NCBI RefSeq assembly: GCF_025997855.1
Contig: NZ_AP026563.1
Coordinates: forward strand, 234,001-298,000
Origin: Deinococcus aetherius
GTDB lineage: Bacteria; Deinococcota; Deinococci; Deinococcales; Deinococcaceae
Direction of reading: 5' to 3'
Length of the DNA stretch: 64,000 nt
Shown here: positions 18,774 through 27,002 of the stretch, piece by piece
Layout of the letters: each line of letters opens with the position of its first letter
How positions within the stretch are numbered: the first letter of the stretch is position 1
Position numbers and translations under genes: made by a program
Notes under the pieces: generated by a model
Told to the model about the DNA's origin: nothing
The model's input: the letters and a program-made list of their open reading frames with translations, nothing else
Database searches by the model: none

Positions 18774-19236
18774 CCTGCATACCGGAGTCAACCTGCTCGC
18801 CCTGGTGGGGATCGCCGGACCCCTGGCCGCCCTGCACGTCGCCCAGGACCTGCTCCTCCCGCTGGCGGCGGGGTACCTGGTGGGCACGCTGCTGATCACG
18901 CCCGACCTCGACCTGGCGGGACACGTGCGGGTGCGGGCCCGGCGCAACTGGGGTGTCTGGGGAGACCTGTGGCGCCCATTGAACCTGTTCGTGCGGCACC
19001 GGGGCGTCACGCATACCTACGTCCGCGGACCGCTCCTCCTGCTGGGGTACGCGGGCGTCCTGCTGGCACTGCCGGTCGCCGCACTGCTCGCCGTGGACCG
19101 TGTCCTGGGCGTCACCCTGCGGGTGCCCACCCCAGGTGGGCCGCTCCTCGCGGCGGCACTGGCCGGATACCTGATCGCGTATTGGCTGCACCTGTGGCTG
19201 GACGGCTACCGGCCCTGGAACGTGCGCCGGTGGTGA
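18760..19236 (+). CDS. DUF2227/YdjM-type membrane protein with metal-binding motifs
   Basis: 158 residues. Conserved polar motifs of DUF2227-like putative metal-binding hydrolases are present: GDLHTGVN at the N-terminus, TPDLDLAGHVRVRARRNWGV, and VRHRGVTHTYVRG, with WLHLWLDGYRPWNV at the end. They alternate with three or four hydrophobic helices. The His/Asp set suggests a metal site at the membrane. The substrate is not known. Its start lies inside the end of the VirB9-like gene, so they are co-translated. Confidence 0.75.
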   Translation: MPSGDLHTGVNLLALVGIAGPLAALHVAQDLLLPLAAGYLVGTLLITPDLDLAGHVRVRARRNWGVWGDLWRPLNLFVRHRGVTHTYVRGPLLLLGYAGVLLALPVAALLAVDRVLGVTLRVPTPGGPLLAAALAGYLIAYWLHLWLDGYRPWNVRRW

Positions 19237-19249
19237 GAGGAGGAAGCCC

Positions 19250-20776
19250 TTGAAACAACCGACCTTCGCCGATGTCCTGCGCAGCGAGGCGCGGCTGACC
19301 TTCTTCCAGTTCGGCCGTCTCCGTCCTCCAGGCGGCAGACGGTGGTCCCGCTCCCAGCAGGACGCGCACGTCCTGGAACGGGCACGGACCTTCCTCGACG
19401 AGCGGGTGATCGGCCGAGTGCTCGCCGCCTACGGAGTTCCACAGGCCGAGCGGGCCCTGCGGATTCTCGACGCGGCCCGTGCTCTGGTCGAGGCGGAGGC
19501 GGAGGGGCAGACGGTACGGGCCAGCAGCAATCCCTTTCAGGAAGAGGGCCTGTATTACCTCCCCCCATCCGCCCTGATCGTGGTGGGCCGACCTGCCAGC
19601 CGACCGAGCGAACCGGCCTGGATCAGCCCCCCGCCCACCGTGCCTGAGGAGGAGTACCGACCCCCGATCGATCTGGCAGCCCTCGCCGCGCAGCCGGAGT
19701 CGTCCGTGCCGCCTTCCCCTGCCCAAGGTCCCGAACGTGAAACCGGACCCGAGGCGGTGATCGTCGACCTCTCACCCGATGCACAGACCACGCCTGCTGT
19801 CGACGTGTCCCACCCAGGGTCCAGCCAGAACGGGGGACCCGGGACCCTTCCGGAGCGTGGAACGTCCCGGCGGATGTCCATCTCCGAAGCGCTGCTGCAA
19901 CTCGGGTACGGAGGAGTGGAAACCTCGGAACTGTCGGACCCGCGCCTGGAACAGACTCTCCTGAAGAGCCGGCGGATCAGTGAGGACTTGGCCTTCCGGG
20001 CGCTGGCCCTCTCGCGTGGTCTCCCCTTCGTGGACGTCCGTTTGGACCCGCCACGCGAGGACGCCGCGCACCTGCTCGACGAACCCACCTGCAGGACGTA
20101 CCGGGTGTTCGGGCACCGGTTGGAGGACGGGACGTTCTCCGTCCTCACCGACCAGCCGCACCGCGAGGCGGTCCTTCGGAAGGTCGCAGCCGAACGCAGC
20201 GGGCAGCCACGTGTGGAAGTGCTGGTGACGGAGTCCACGGCGCTCGACCGCCTGCTGGAGGGAAACGACACCACGCCCCCTCAGGTTGAGGAGTCGGTCC
20301 ACCAGGAGCAGGCCGGGGAGTCTCACCTGACCCTCCTGCTGGCGGCCGACACGACCATACAGCCGGGTGAGGTCACCGACTATCTGGGGACCGACTTCGA
20401 CCCTGATCTCCACGCCCTGCTGCTGGCCTGTCTGGCCCACGCGCATGGGCGGGTCGTCGTGCTACGGGTGCCGGGCACGTCGGCCTGGCCCCTGGAGACG
20501 GCCCCGACTGAACGCCGTTACCCCACCCTGGCGCGCGAGGATGCGCGGGCGCTGGTGTGCACGGGTGGCTGGCCGGATGAGGACGGCGAGCGGCTGACCG
20601 CCGAGTGGACGGTCGGCGGGGCAGGCGCCGTCCTGCGAGCGTTGGGGCCCGACGGCGAGGTAAGGTTCGAGAGCCTAGTGCTGGAGCGTGGACCATTCGA
20701 AGGCCTGTCACTCCCCAATCCTTGGGAGGCAGAGGGGAGGAGGCGCGGATACCGGGGATTATTCAGTAGGTCGTAG
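19250..20776 (+). CDS. Protein with a GspE-N/MshEN-like domain, no ATPase domain
   Basis: 508 residues, GAGGA site before ATG 19250. An N-terminal part (residues 1-115) and a Pro-rich linker (115-205) precede a domain at about 210-330: SISEALLQLGYGGVETSELS, LEQTLLKSRRISEDLAFRALALSRGLPFVDV, HREAVLRKVAAE. This matches the type II secretion ATPase N-terminal domain, which in some proteins binds cyclic di-GMP. The Walker ATPase domain that normally follows is absent; the C-terminus (about 335-508) is unfamiliar. The gene follows the DUF2227 gene by 13 nt. A related domain occurs twice in 32011-32898. Confidence 0.6.
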   Translation: MKQPTFADVLRSEARLTFFQFGRLRPPGGRRWSRSQQDAHVLERARTFLDERVIGRVLAAYGVPQAERALRILDAARALVEAEAEGQTVRASSNPFQEEGLYYLPPSALIVVGRPASRPSEPAWISPPPTVPEEEYRPPIDLAALAAQPESSVPPSPAQGPERETGPEAVIVDLSPDAQTTPAVDVSHPGSSQNGGPGTLPERGTSRRMSISEALLQLGYGGVETSELSDPRLEQTLLKSRRISEDLAFRALALSRGLPFVDVRLDPPREDAAHLLDEPTCRTYRVFGHRLEDGTFSVLTDQPHREAVLRKVAAERSGQPRVEVLVTESTALDRLLEGNDTTPPQVEESVHQEQAGESHLTLLLAADTTIQPGEVTDYLGTDFDPDLHALLLACLAHAHGRVVVLRVPGTSAWPLETAPTERRYPTLAREDARALVCTGGWPDEDGERLTAEWTVGGAGAVLRALGPDGEVRFESLVLERGPFEGLSLPNPWEAEGRRRGYRGLFSRS

Positions 20777-20975
20777 GCGAGCGGCCTTTTCCTCCTTATT
20801 ACACGATTTGTCTCCCAGGGAAGGAAGTCTAAAAGTATGCTAGGCTGGGGTCGGTACCCCACCTTGCCCGCACTGGGGCCTAACGGGGCGCGTGACCGCC
20901 ACTTGCACAGTGAGCAGCCGCAGAAGTGAGTAGGACAATACCAGTGCTGTTAATTACTTCTGCGCTAGGAATCAC

Positions 20976-21767
20976 ATGAGTGCATTTGTCATGGTCGCAC
21001 GTCCCCTTGCTGCGTCTCTTCGACCCCTGCTTGCTGCAAGAAGGATTTCTTTATCTCACGGGCAAGCCCTTGAAATTACAGCGCGGCTATATGGCTACCG
21101 TGAGTACCGGGTAGCTCTGGCACGAGAAGAGGGAGGCGAACGACGCATTATTAGCGCTACCTTTGGCAAAGGTAGCTATGCTACACGTGCGAAATCCGTC
21201 CTTCAGGAACTACACGCCGCTCTCGCTCTATCTCCCACCTCACCGCAGGAGAGCGACTCGCTGGCATCGGCCGTCTTGGTTGTTCACGACATGCATGTTG
21301 CTGAACGACTACAGGCAGTTGACGTTTTGCAGCGTCTTGCACACTCCAGCGCGTCAGTTGTAATCCTAGGAGAGGACATATCTGTGACCTCTGCCCTATT
21401 ACGTACATTGACCCGGATGAGAGCTGAGTTTGTGGGAGCTGCCCTTGGTGTCATTGATCACGACAACACTATGCTTGGTGGTCTGCGTGGTACGTATGCC
21501 ACACCTATAAGTGGGCGGCACTTCGTACGAAGGGATTTTCTCGATGAGATTAGACAAGCCACACGTAACCATTCATGTGAACACATTGCAGGCGTAGACC
21601 TTACACGCAACTGGGATGGGCAACAGGCTGGCGAGTGGAGAATGGCGCTTGCCAAGGCTTCAAGCCTGCTCACCTCTGCCCATCACGAACCTGCTTGGCG
21701 CGCCCACACTCACCTACATTTACCGATCACTTTAGCATTAGCTGACGATCACGTGTATTCGATTTAA
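20976..21767 (+). CDS. Protein with an SHSQALE-like N-terminal domain on AT-richer DNA
   Basis: 263 residues. The N-terminus AASLRPLLAARRISLSHGQA, then LEITARLYGYREYRVALA, resembles the small helical domain found at the N-terminus of some glyoxalase-superfamily-related proteins (SHSQALE-x-x-A-x-x-x-G-Y-x-x-W). The remainder (LVVHDMHVAERLQAVDVLQR, ASVVILGEDISVTSALLRTL and a polar C-terminus) is not recognised. Base and codon use are clearly more AT-rich than in neighbours, and flanks are AT-rich, so it was probably acquired separately. It converges on the SSB-like gene with a bidirectional terminator between them. Confidence 0.6.
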   Translation: MSAFVMVARPLAASLRPLLAARRISLSHGQALEITARLYGYREYRVALAREEGGERRIISATFGKGSYATRAKSVLQELHAALALSPTSPQESDSLASAVLVVHDMHVAERLQAVDVLQRLAHSSASVVILGEDISVTSALLRTLTRMRAEFVGAALGVIDHDNTMLGGLRGTYATPISGRHFVRRDFLDEIRQATRNHSCEHIAGVDLTRNWDGQQAGEWRMALAKASSLLTSAHHEPAWRAHTHLHLPITLALADDHVYSI

Positions 21768-21821
21768 ATACAAAACCGTCTCCACCCTACAACTGACGAC
21801 TGTACGAATTTTACCTTTTGA

Positions 21822-21851
21822 AAATCAAGTGAGGCATTTGTCGCTTGATTT
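21822..21851. terminator. Bidirectional hairpin terminator
   Basis: AAATCAAG (21822-21829) and CTTGATTT (21844-21851) form a perfect stem with T- and A-rich flanks on both sides. It lies between the convergent genes at 20976 and 21959. Confidence 0.65.
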
Positions 21852-21958
21852 AAAATTTACACTGTTAGTGCAGTGCTAGGGTTTCCGCAGACAGTTCAAA
21901 AGATAAATGCTTTTCTACATAGCATCCCTGATGGATAGACATGCCTTGAAATTTATCC

Positions 21959-22618
21959 TTACAGCAGCGCCCGCGTCCCGTGCAGGGGCTCAACGTCCTG
22001 CACTTCCAGCCGGGAAAAGCGGCGCTGCGCTCCTTGACGACGCTGCAACACACCCCAGGTGTCGAGGTAGTTTCCCTTGCCCTGCCCGGCGAGCACGACC
22101 GCCAGCTCCCCGTAGGCGGCCAGTTCCAGTGGCACCAGCTGAGTCTCCGTCCCCTCCGCCCGCTTCGGCGTGAGCCCCAGTCGAATGTTCGTCACCGGCA
22201 CTTCGTTCTCCAGGCGCTGGGCCTGCGGTGGGGTAATCAACACCCCCCGCGCCCGGACCCGCCAACGGGCACGAAGCAGCCGCGCGGCCCCGCCGCCGTC
22301 CAGTTCCAGGCGGACGTGCTCGCTGGGCAGGCGCGCCGCATCCTGAACCACGATGACGATCTCACCCTCATACGCGGCCAGCACGCCCGTTCCGCTGATC
22401 GCCTCGCCCGCGCCCAGCGTCCCCAGCCGTCCTGCCAGACGACCCGCGGCAACACAGGGCTGGTAAAAGACCGTCCGGATCGACGTCCCGTCCTCCCGAG
22501 ACCGCTCGAACTCTCCGGCCAGGGTGAACGTGGCGAACTGGCCGCCGGGTTTCAGGACGCCCGGACGCGCGAGCGCAGCGGTGAACTCGGCGGAGGTGCC
22601 GTGGGTCAGCGTCAGCAT
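21959..22618 (-). CDS. SSB-like OB-fold protein (tentative)
   Basis: 219 residues from ATG 22618, chosen because the CCAACC box starts exactly 29 nt before it. The second half, EVPVTNIRLGLTPKRAEGTE … VPLELAAYGELAVVLAGQGK … YLDTWGVLQRR, resembles an OB fold of the SSB type (N-x-x-x-G-x-L … f-x-v-x-x-w-g-x-l-A). The first half (FATFTLAGEFERSREDG … SGTGVLAAYEGEI) could be a degenerate first OB fold, matching the two-OB layout of Deinococcus SSB. There is no acidic SSB tail. Function is an inference; ssDNA binding during conjugation or uptake would fit. It is transcribed divergently from the broken C39 gene. Confidence 0.5.
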   Translation of the reverse strand: MLTLTHGTSAEFTAALARPGVLKPGGQFATFTLAGEFERSREDGTSIRTVFYQPCVAAGRLAGRLGTLGAGEAISGTGVLAAYEGEIVIVVQDAARLPSEHVRLELDGGGAARLLRARWRVRARGVLITPPQAQRLENEVPVTNIRLGLTPKRAEGTETQLVPLELAAYGELAVVLAGQGKGNYLDTWGVLQRRQGAQRRFSRLEVQDVEPLHGTRALL

Positions 22619-22624
22619 GGTGCC

Positions 22625-22647
22625 ATCCTGGGGGGAGGTCAGGTTGG
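22625..22647 (-). promoter_or_regulatory. CCAACCTG-type promoter (site 3), SSB-like gene
   Basis: On the minus strand CCAACCTGACC starts at 22647; the ATG at 22618 begins exactly 29 nt later. It faces away from site 4, with only 12 nt between the two boxes. Confidence 0.6.
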
Positions 22648-22659
22648 AAGGCACGAAGT

Positions 22660-22682
22660 CCAACCTGACCCGGCGGCACACT
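22660..22682 (+). promoter_or_regulatory. CCAACCTG-type promoter (site 4), C39-type peptidase gene
   Basis: CCAACCTGACC at 22660 and CACACT at 22677-22682; the ATG at 22689 begins exactly 29 nt after the first C, with 6 nt between the -10 and the start codon. Confidence 0.65.
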
Positions 22683-22688
22683 GGCCCC

Positions 22689-23099
22689 ATGCGACGACGA
22701 CTTCTCTCCCTCACGCTGGGGGCGCTGCTCACCCTGGCCCTTCCCGCCCGGGCCGTCTCCCAGCCCGCCCTGGCCCTGCAGCACCTGCCCGTCGTGTATC
22801 AGGGCTGGAACGACTGCGGCCCGGCGAGCATCGCGATGGTGCTGGCGTATTACGACTTCACCGTCCCGGTGCAGACCATCAGCCGGGCCACCAAACCGTC
22901 CCCGGGCAGCTACATGCAGGTGGAGGCCATCGAGCACTTTGTCGGCCGCTACGGCCTGCGGGCCGTGCAGATCCGAGGCAGCCAGATTCCCTTGCTCAAG
23001 AATCTGATCGCGCTGGGTGTGCCCAGCATCGTCTTGCAGTACTCCCAGGAAGTCGGCAAGGTGCCGCATTTCCGCGTGATCCGTGGGTTTGACGACCGC
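22689..23099 (+). pseudogene. C39-like secreted peptidase, 5' part, interrupted by IS3-family element
   Basis: Signal peptide MRRRLLSLTLGALLTLALPARA, then the catalytic Cys motif GWNDCGPASIAMVLAYYDF and the His motif KVPHFRVIRGFDDR, where the reading frame is cut at codon 137. The remainder resumes at 25831 (LSRLYLADPLIGYAYISYQD, FDTLWNTQGR) after removal of the IS3-family element and one CGC duplication, exactly in frame. It is a paralogue of the LysM peptidase at 889-1869 without LysM repeats. It still has a CCAACCTG promoter. A truncated, secreted product lacking the last third of the fold would be made; activity is unlikely. Confidence 0.75.
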
Positions 23100-23375
23100 T
23101 GGAGTGAACCCCATCGAGCGGACCGCGGGGCAAGTCAGGTCTGGGCGGCAGTGTAACGGGCGGCGAACTCGGCAGGTGGGACGTACCCCAGGCTGGAGTG
23201 CAGTCGGCGGCGGTTGTACAGGTCCGCAATACAGCAGTCAATGTGCCGCCGGGCATCGTCCAGATCGACGTACTCTTGCAGATCGACCTCCTCGGTCTTG
23301 AGGGTCTTATAGAAGCTCTCCATCTTGGCGTTGTCATACGGGTTCCCCGTTCTGGACATGCTCGGTGTGATATCC

Positions 23376-23407
<32 letters not shown>

Positions 23408-23416
23408 GGCGTAGTG

Positions 23417-24872
23417 GGCAGATTCAAGCGGTCGTCGCAACAGCAGCATGAATGGCGTGCAGCGCGTGTTCAAAGGCCTCCTGGGGCGTTCGCCAGCCAA
23501 GTACCCGACGAGGTCGGGCGTTCAGGGTGGCGGCTACGGCGGCAAGGTCGTCCGCGCTGTGGACGCTCAAGTCCGTGCCCTTTGGGAAATACTGACGCAA
23601 CAGTCCGTTCGTGTTCTCGTTCGTGCCCCGCTGCCACGGGCTCTGCGGCTCGCAGAAATAGACGGCAACCCCGGTTTCGCCACGCAACCTCGCGTGCTGG
23701 CTCATCTCGGCACCCTGATCCCACGTCAGCGACCGACGGAGCTGCTCCGGCAGGGGAGTGAGTGCGCTCTTCAGCGCGTCACGCACCGATTCGGCGCCGT
23801 GTCCGGCCAACGCCGGGCCATTCTTGACGCGAACTTCCACGCCGTGGCTAGGCAGGCGGGGCAGATGCAGCAACAACGTGCATCGTGTCGAGCGCTCCAC
23901 CAGCGTCCCGATGGCGGAGCTGCCCAGGCCAAGAATGAGGTCGCCTTCCCAGTGGCCCGCCACCGTCCGATCCGCCGCTTCTCCTGGACGCTCTTTGAGC
24001 ATGACTTCGGGGGTGACGAACGCCTTGGCCTGTCGGGCGCGTCGCGCCCGAGGAACACGGAGTGGCCGACCGGTCCGCAGACAGGTGACCAGCTCACGGC
24101 GCAGCCCACCCCGCCCTTCGATGTACAGCGCCTGATAAATGGCTTCGTGGCTGATCCGCATGGTGTGGTCGTCCGGGAAGTCGAGCCGCAATCGGCGGGC
24201 GATCTGCTGTGGACTCCACGCACTGGCCCAGCGGCGACTCTGTCGCCGCCCGTGCCGACGGCCCTTGAACGCCACAATCGGCCCGGGAATACTCACCCCA
24301 CTGGGGGCGGTGATCTGCCCGGCCAGGCGATCTTGCACGTACGTCCGCAGCGCCACGTTCGTCACGAGTTTGGCCGGTTTCGGTCGGCGGGCCGACCGTT
24401 CGGCGTGCCACTGGGCGGTCGTCGCCCGGTACTCCAGGCCGCCGCCACGCGTGGCGGCGTTGCGTCGTAACTCCCGCGAGATTGTCGATGGTGCCCAGCC
24501 CAGGTGCCGGGCGATCTCCCGGACACCATGACCTTGTGCTCGGCCCAGCGCGATCTCTTCCCGCTGGGCGAAGGACAGATACCGCCCTGACGGCGCGGCG
24601 TTCCAGGGGGCCAGCGTTGTGGGGGGCATACCACCTGCCTCTCGAAACCATCGCGCGCCCACGGCGGGCGAGACACCGACGGCTGTGGCTGCATCTTCAC
24701 TCGCCTGACCTGCTGCGATCAACACCCAGAACTGCCGCTGGTGCTCTCGTCGGGCGACGCTTGGCCGTCCTGGTGAATGCAGCTTCCGTCGCCCCGCAGC
24801 ATCTGACTTTCGCTTCCCCGTCCCCATCACAACCCCTTTTTCGAGGTGTTGCGACGACCGCTTGAATCCACC
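23417..24872 (-). mobile_element. IS30-family insertion sequence nested in the IS3-family element
   Basis: The 26-nt inverted repeats read GG(CA/TG)GATTCAAGCGGTCGTC…; they differ only at positions 3-4. The element is flanked by a 3-bp direct repeat GTG (23414-23416 and 24873-24875). Removing it restores the HHSDQGVH-YASRVY junction of the IS3 transposase. Its own transposase gene is intact, so it is probably the youngest layer of the nest. Confidence 0.88.
23424..24827 (-). CDS. IS30-family transposase
   Basis: 467 residues from ATG 24827; a longer in-frame start would include the inverted repeat. The N-terminal HTH region shows LSFAQREEIALGRAQGHGVR and EIARHLGWAPSTISRELRRNA, the IS30 signature. 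The DDE core has AGHWEGDLILG with the first Asp, SLTWDQGAEMSQH with the second Asp, and the terminal PWQRGTNENTNGLLRQYFPK with the Glu. All key residues are present. It moves the IS30-family element and is probably functional. Confidence 0.9.
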   Translation of the reverse strand: MGTGKRKSDAAGRRKLHSPGRPSVARREHQRQFWVLIAAGQASEDAATAVGVSPAVGARWFREAGGMPPTTLAPWNAAPSGRYLSFAQREEIALGRAQGHGVREIARHLGWAPSTISRELRRNAATRGGGLEYRATTAQWHAERSARRPKPAKLVTNVALRTYVQDRLAGQITAPSGVSIPGPIVAFKGRRHGRRQSRRWASAWSPQQIARRLRLDFPDDHTMRISHEAIYQALYIEGRGGLRRELVTCLRTGRPLRVPRARRARQAKAFVTPEVMLKERPGEAADRTVAGHWEGDLILGLGSSAIGTLVERSTRCTLLLHLPRLPSHGVEVRVKNGPALAGHGAESVRDALKSALTPLPEQLRRSLTWDQGAEMSQHARLRGETGVAVYFCEPQSPWQRGTNENTNGLLRQYFPKGTDLSVHSADDLAAVAATLNARPRRVLGWRTPQEAFEHALHAIHAAVATTA

Positions 24873-25457
24873 GTGCACCCCCTGGTCCGAATGATGCAGG
24901 AGCCCCGGGGCAGGACAACGCGCTCGCAGCGCGTTGTCCTAGGCCGCCAGCGGTAAGTCCGCATCAATGAACCTGGACATGGACCAGCCGACGACCTCAC
25001 GGGTAAAACCGTCCAGCACGCAAGCCAGGTAGACGAAGCCCCGCTGAACCCGCACGTAGGTTAGGTCAGCCTGCCACACCTGATCCGGCCGCACCGGGAT
25101 GACTTCGCGCAGCAGGTTGGGGAACCGTGCCCCTTGGTGGTTCGAGTCGGTCGTGACCCGGTAGCGGCGCCTCTGGCGGCACAGCAAGCGGCGTTCCCGC
25201 ATGACCCGCAGCACCCGTTTGTGGTTGGCCCGGCGGCCTCGCCGGGCCAGCTCGCGGGTCACACGCCGATACCCGTACCCATTGAACTCCTCCACCACCG
25301 CCTCGATGTCCTGCAACAGCGCCTGGTCGGGGTCTACCTCCTCCCGGTGCTGCTGTTGGTAGAACCACGAGCGGCTGACCCCGTGCAGTTCACACAGGCG
25401 ACGTACCGACACCTCCGGATGCGCGGAGCGCGCATCCTCGATCCTAAAAGTGCCTGG

Positions 25458-25490
<33 letters not shown>

Positions 25491-25491
25491 A

Positions 25492-25526
<35 letters not shown>

Positions 25527-25755
25527 CTCCAGCTCGGCAATCCGCTGTTCCAGCGTCTGGTCGGGTTTGGCCTGGTCGGTGAAGGCCGCTTCCCCACGGG
25601 CCTCCACCTCCTTACGCGACTCGGTGAATCAGGCTGGGTGACAGGGCGTGTTCCCGGCAGAGCTGGGCGGTCGTCTTCTGGCCGCTTCCAATCTGGGTGA
25701 CGATCTCCAGCTTGAACTCGCGGCTGTGGGTGCGTCCGGGCATACGGGCTCCTTC

Positions 25756-25810
<55 letters not shown>

Positions 25811-25827
25811 TCTGGGGGGTCACTCCA

Positions 25828-26040
25828 CGCCTCTCCCGGCTGTACCTGGCGGACCCCCTGATCGGATACGCCTACATCTCTTACCAGGACTTCGACACCC
25901 TCTGGAACACCCAGGGCCGGATCAGCGTCGCGGTCTATCCGCCCGCCATGCACGCGCAGGTGATGAGGGCGGTGGGCGTGGGGGGTAGCACCCCGTCACA
26001 TTTCTCCGGTGCGGTCACGCCGGGGAGGTACGCTTTACGG
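25828..26040 (+). pseudogene. C39-like peptidase, 3' part
   Basis: Continues the gene begun at 22689: RLSRLYLADPLIGYAYISYQ, then DFDTLWNTQGRISVAVYPP, the same C-terminal pattern as the paralogue at 889-1869 (FDLLWNTQGRQYLPVEPP). The expected stop after about VYPP is missing and the frame stays open into the next gene, so a small deletion or frameshift has probably removed it since the gene died. The end coordinate is approximate. Confidence 0.55.
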
Positions 26041-26041
26041 C

Positions 26042-26431
26042 ATGAACGTCGACCGGCAGCGGGCAACGGACCTGCTTTACGAGAGGCCCTACGGCGACGG
26101 GGCACGGTTTTTTCTTCCCGACGAAACAGGGCGGCCGGTCGAGGTGGAGCGGCTCCCCCCCACGGTCTGGCGGGCCCGGCAGCGGGTGATCGGCATGAAC
26201 TTTCTGCCTGACCCGGACTACCTCAGTCTGGTCACGCTGTTCGTCCCCGTCTGGGAGGGAGCTGACCCGCCCCTGCTTTACGAGACGGTGCTGGTGCGCG
26301 GCGACGAGGGTGAAGTGGTGGCGCGGGCGGCCACCGTCGAGGCCGCCCGCGCCAACCACCGCACCTTCCTCACCCAACTCTGTGAGCGGTATGACCTCCC
26401 CACGCCATCTGAAGAAGTGCCCGGACCGTGA
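26042..26431 (+). CDS. Hypothetical protein of 129 residues
   Basis: Starts at ATG 26042 (MNVDRQRATDLLYERPYGDG), with GGGGAGG 10-13 nt upstream. The protein is soluble and charged (RFFLPDETGRPVEVERLPPT … LLYETVLVRGDEGEVVARAA … NHRTFLTQLCERYDLPTP), with the even character of a real gene. I recognise no family. The 3' end overlaps the convergent gene at 26370-26960 by 62 nt. Both end in a similar word (LCERYDLPTPSEEV against ACSHFGLPAPGEDV), so they may be distant relatives facing each other. Confidence 0.55.
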   Translation: MNVDRQRATDLLYERPYGDGARFFLPDETGRPVEVERLPPTVWRARQRVIGMNFLPDPDYLSLVTLFVPVWEGADPPLLYETVLVRGDEGEVVARAATVEAARANHRTFLTQLCERYDLPTPSEEVPGP

Positions 26432-26960
26432 ACGCGGTCGAGAGGACGTCCTCCCCCGGCGCAGGCAGACCGAAATGGGAGCAGGCCTGGGCGAGCGTGA
26501 AGACGTCAATGTCCTGCTCTTCCAGCCTGCTGCGCAGGCAGAACACCGGCTGGCGGCTCAGCCGCATCCAGGCGGCCTCCCGGGAGGCGCCCGGCGTTCG
26601 GAACGCGAGCAGTTGCGCCGCCCAGCAGGAAGCGTCCCAGGTGGCCAGGGCCTGCCCAGCAGAAAGGTCCAGGGAGCGCTCTAGCACGGCGGTCACGCAG
26701 GGGTCACGGCGGCTCGTTGAAGTTGCGTAGGCGACCACCTGCCCGTCCTTCCCTAAGAGCGCCGCGCCCGGGGCGGACCACGATGTGCCCTCGGGAGCCA
26801 GCACGAGCACCGGCGGCGGGGCCATCTCGGGGTCCACGGACGCCAGCGCCTGGTAGACGGGAACGCGGCGGCGTACCCGCGGCACATAGCCGACTTGGGG
26901 GCCGACCGGTCGCAGGGTGTAGGGAGGCGTTTCAGTCCAGTCCAGAGGGAAGACGAGCAT
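26370..26960 (-). CDS. Hypothetical protein of 196 residues
   Basis: ATG 26960 lies exactly 29 nt after a minus-strand CCAACC box, supporting this start. The sequence starts MLVFPLDWTETPPYTLRPVG. Its central part reads VYQALASVDPEMAPPPVLVL … GKDGQVVAYATSTSRRDPC, and the C-terminus is IDVFTLAQACSHFGLPAPGE. The first and last parts share words with 26042-26431, suggesting duplicated and diverged genes. No catalytic motif is evident. It belongs to the CCAACCTG promoter group. Confidence 0.6.
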   Translation of the reverse strand: MLVFPLDWTETPPYTLRPVGPQVGYVPRVRRRVPVYQALASVDPEMAPPPVLVLAPEGTSWSAPGAALLGKDGQVVAYATSTSRRDPCVTAVLERSLDLSAGQALATWDASCWAAQLLAFRTPGASREAAWMRLSRQPVFCLRSRLEEQDIDVFTLAQACSHFGLPAPGEDVLSTAFTVRALLQMAWGGHTAHRVG

Positions 26961-26966
26961 GAGGGC

Positions 26967-26989
26967 AGTATGGGTTCACCCCAGGTTGG
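26967..26989 (-). promoter_or_regulatory. CCAACCTG-type promoter (site 5)
   Basis: Minus strand: CCAACCTGGGG from 26989 and CATACT at 26972-26967, 6 nt before the ATG at 26960. The box-to-start distance is exactly 29 nt. Confidence 0.65.
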
Positions 26990-27002
26990 TGACCTTCCCG
27001 TC

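Noticed and set aside
21980..23092. Plus-strand open frame of 370 codons
   Set aside because: Runs antisense to the SSB-like gene and then through the C39-type gene in another frame; no protein character.
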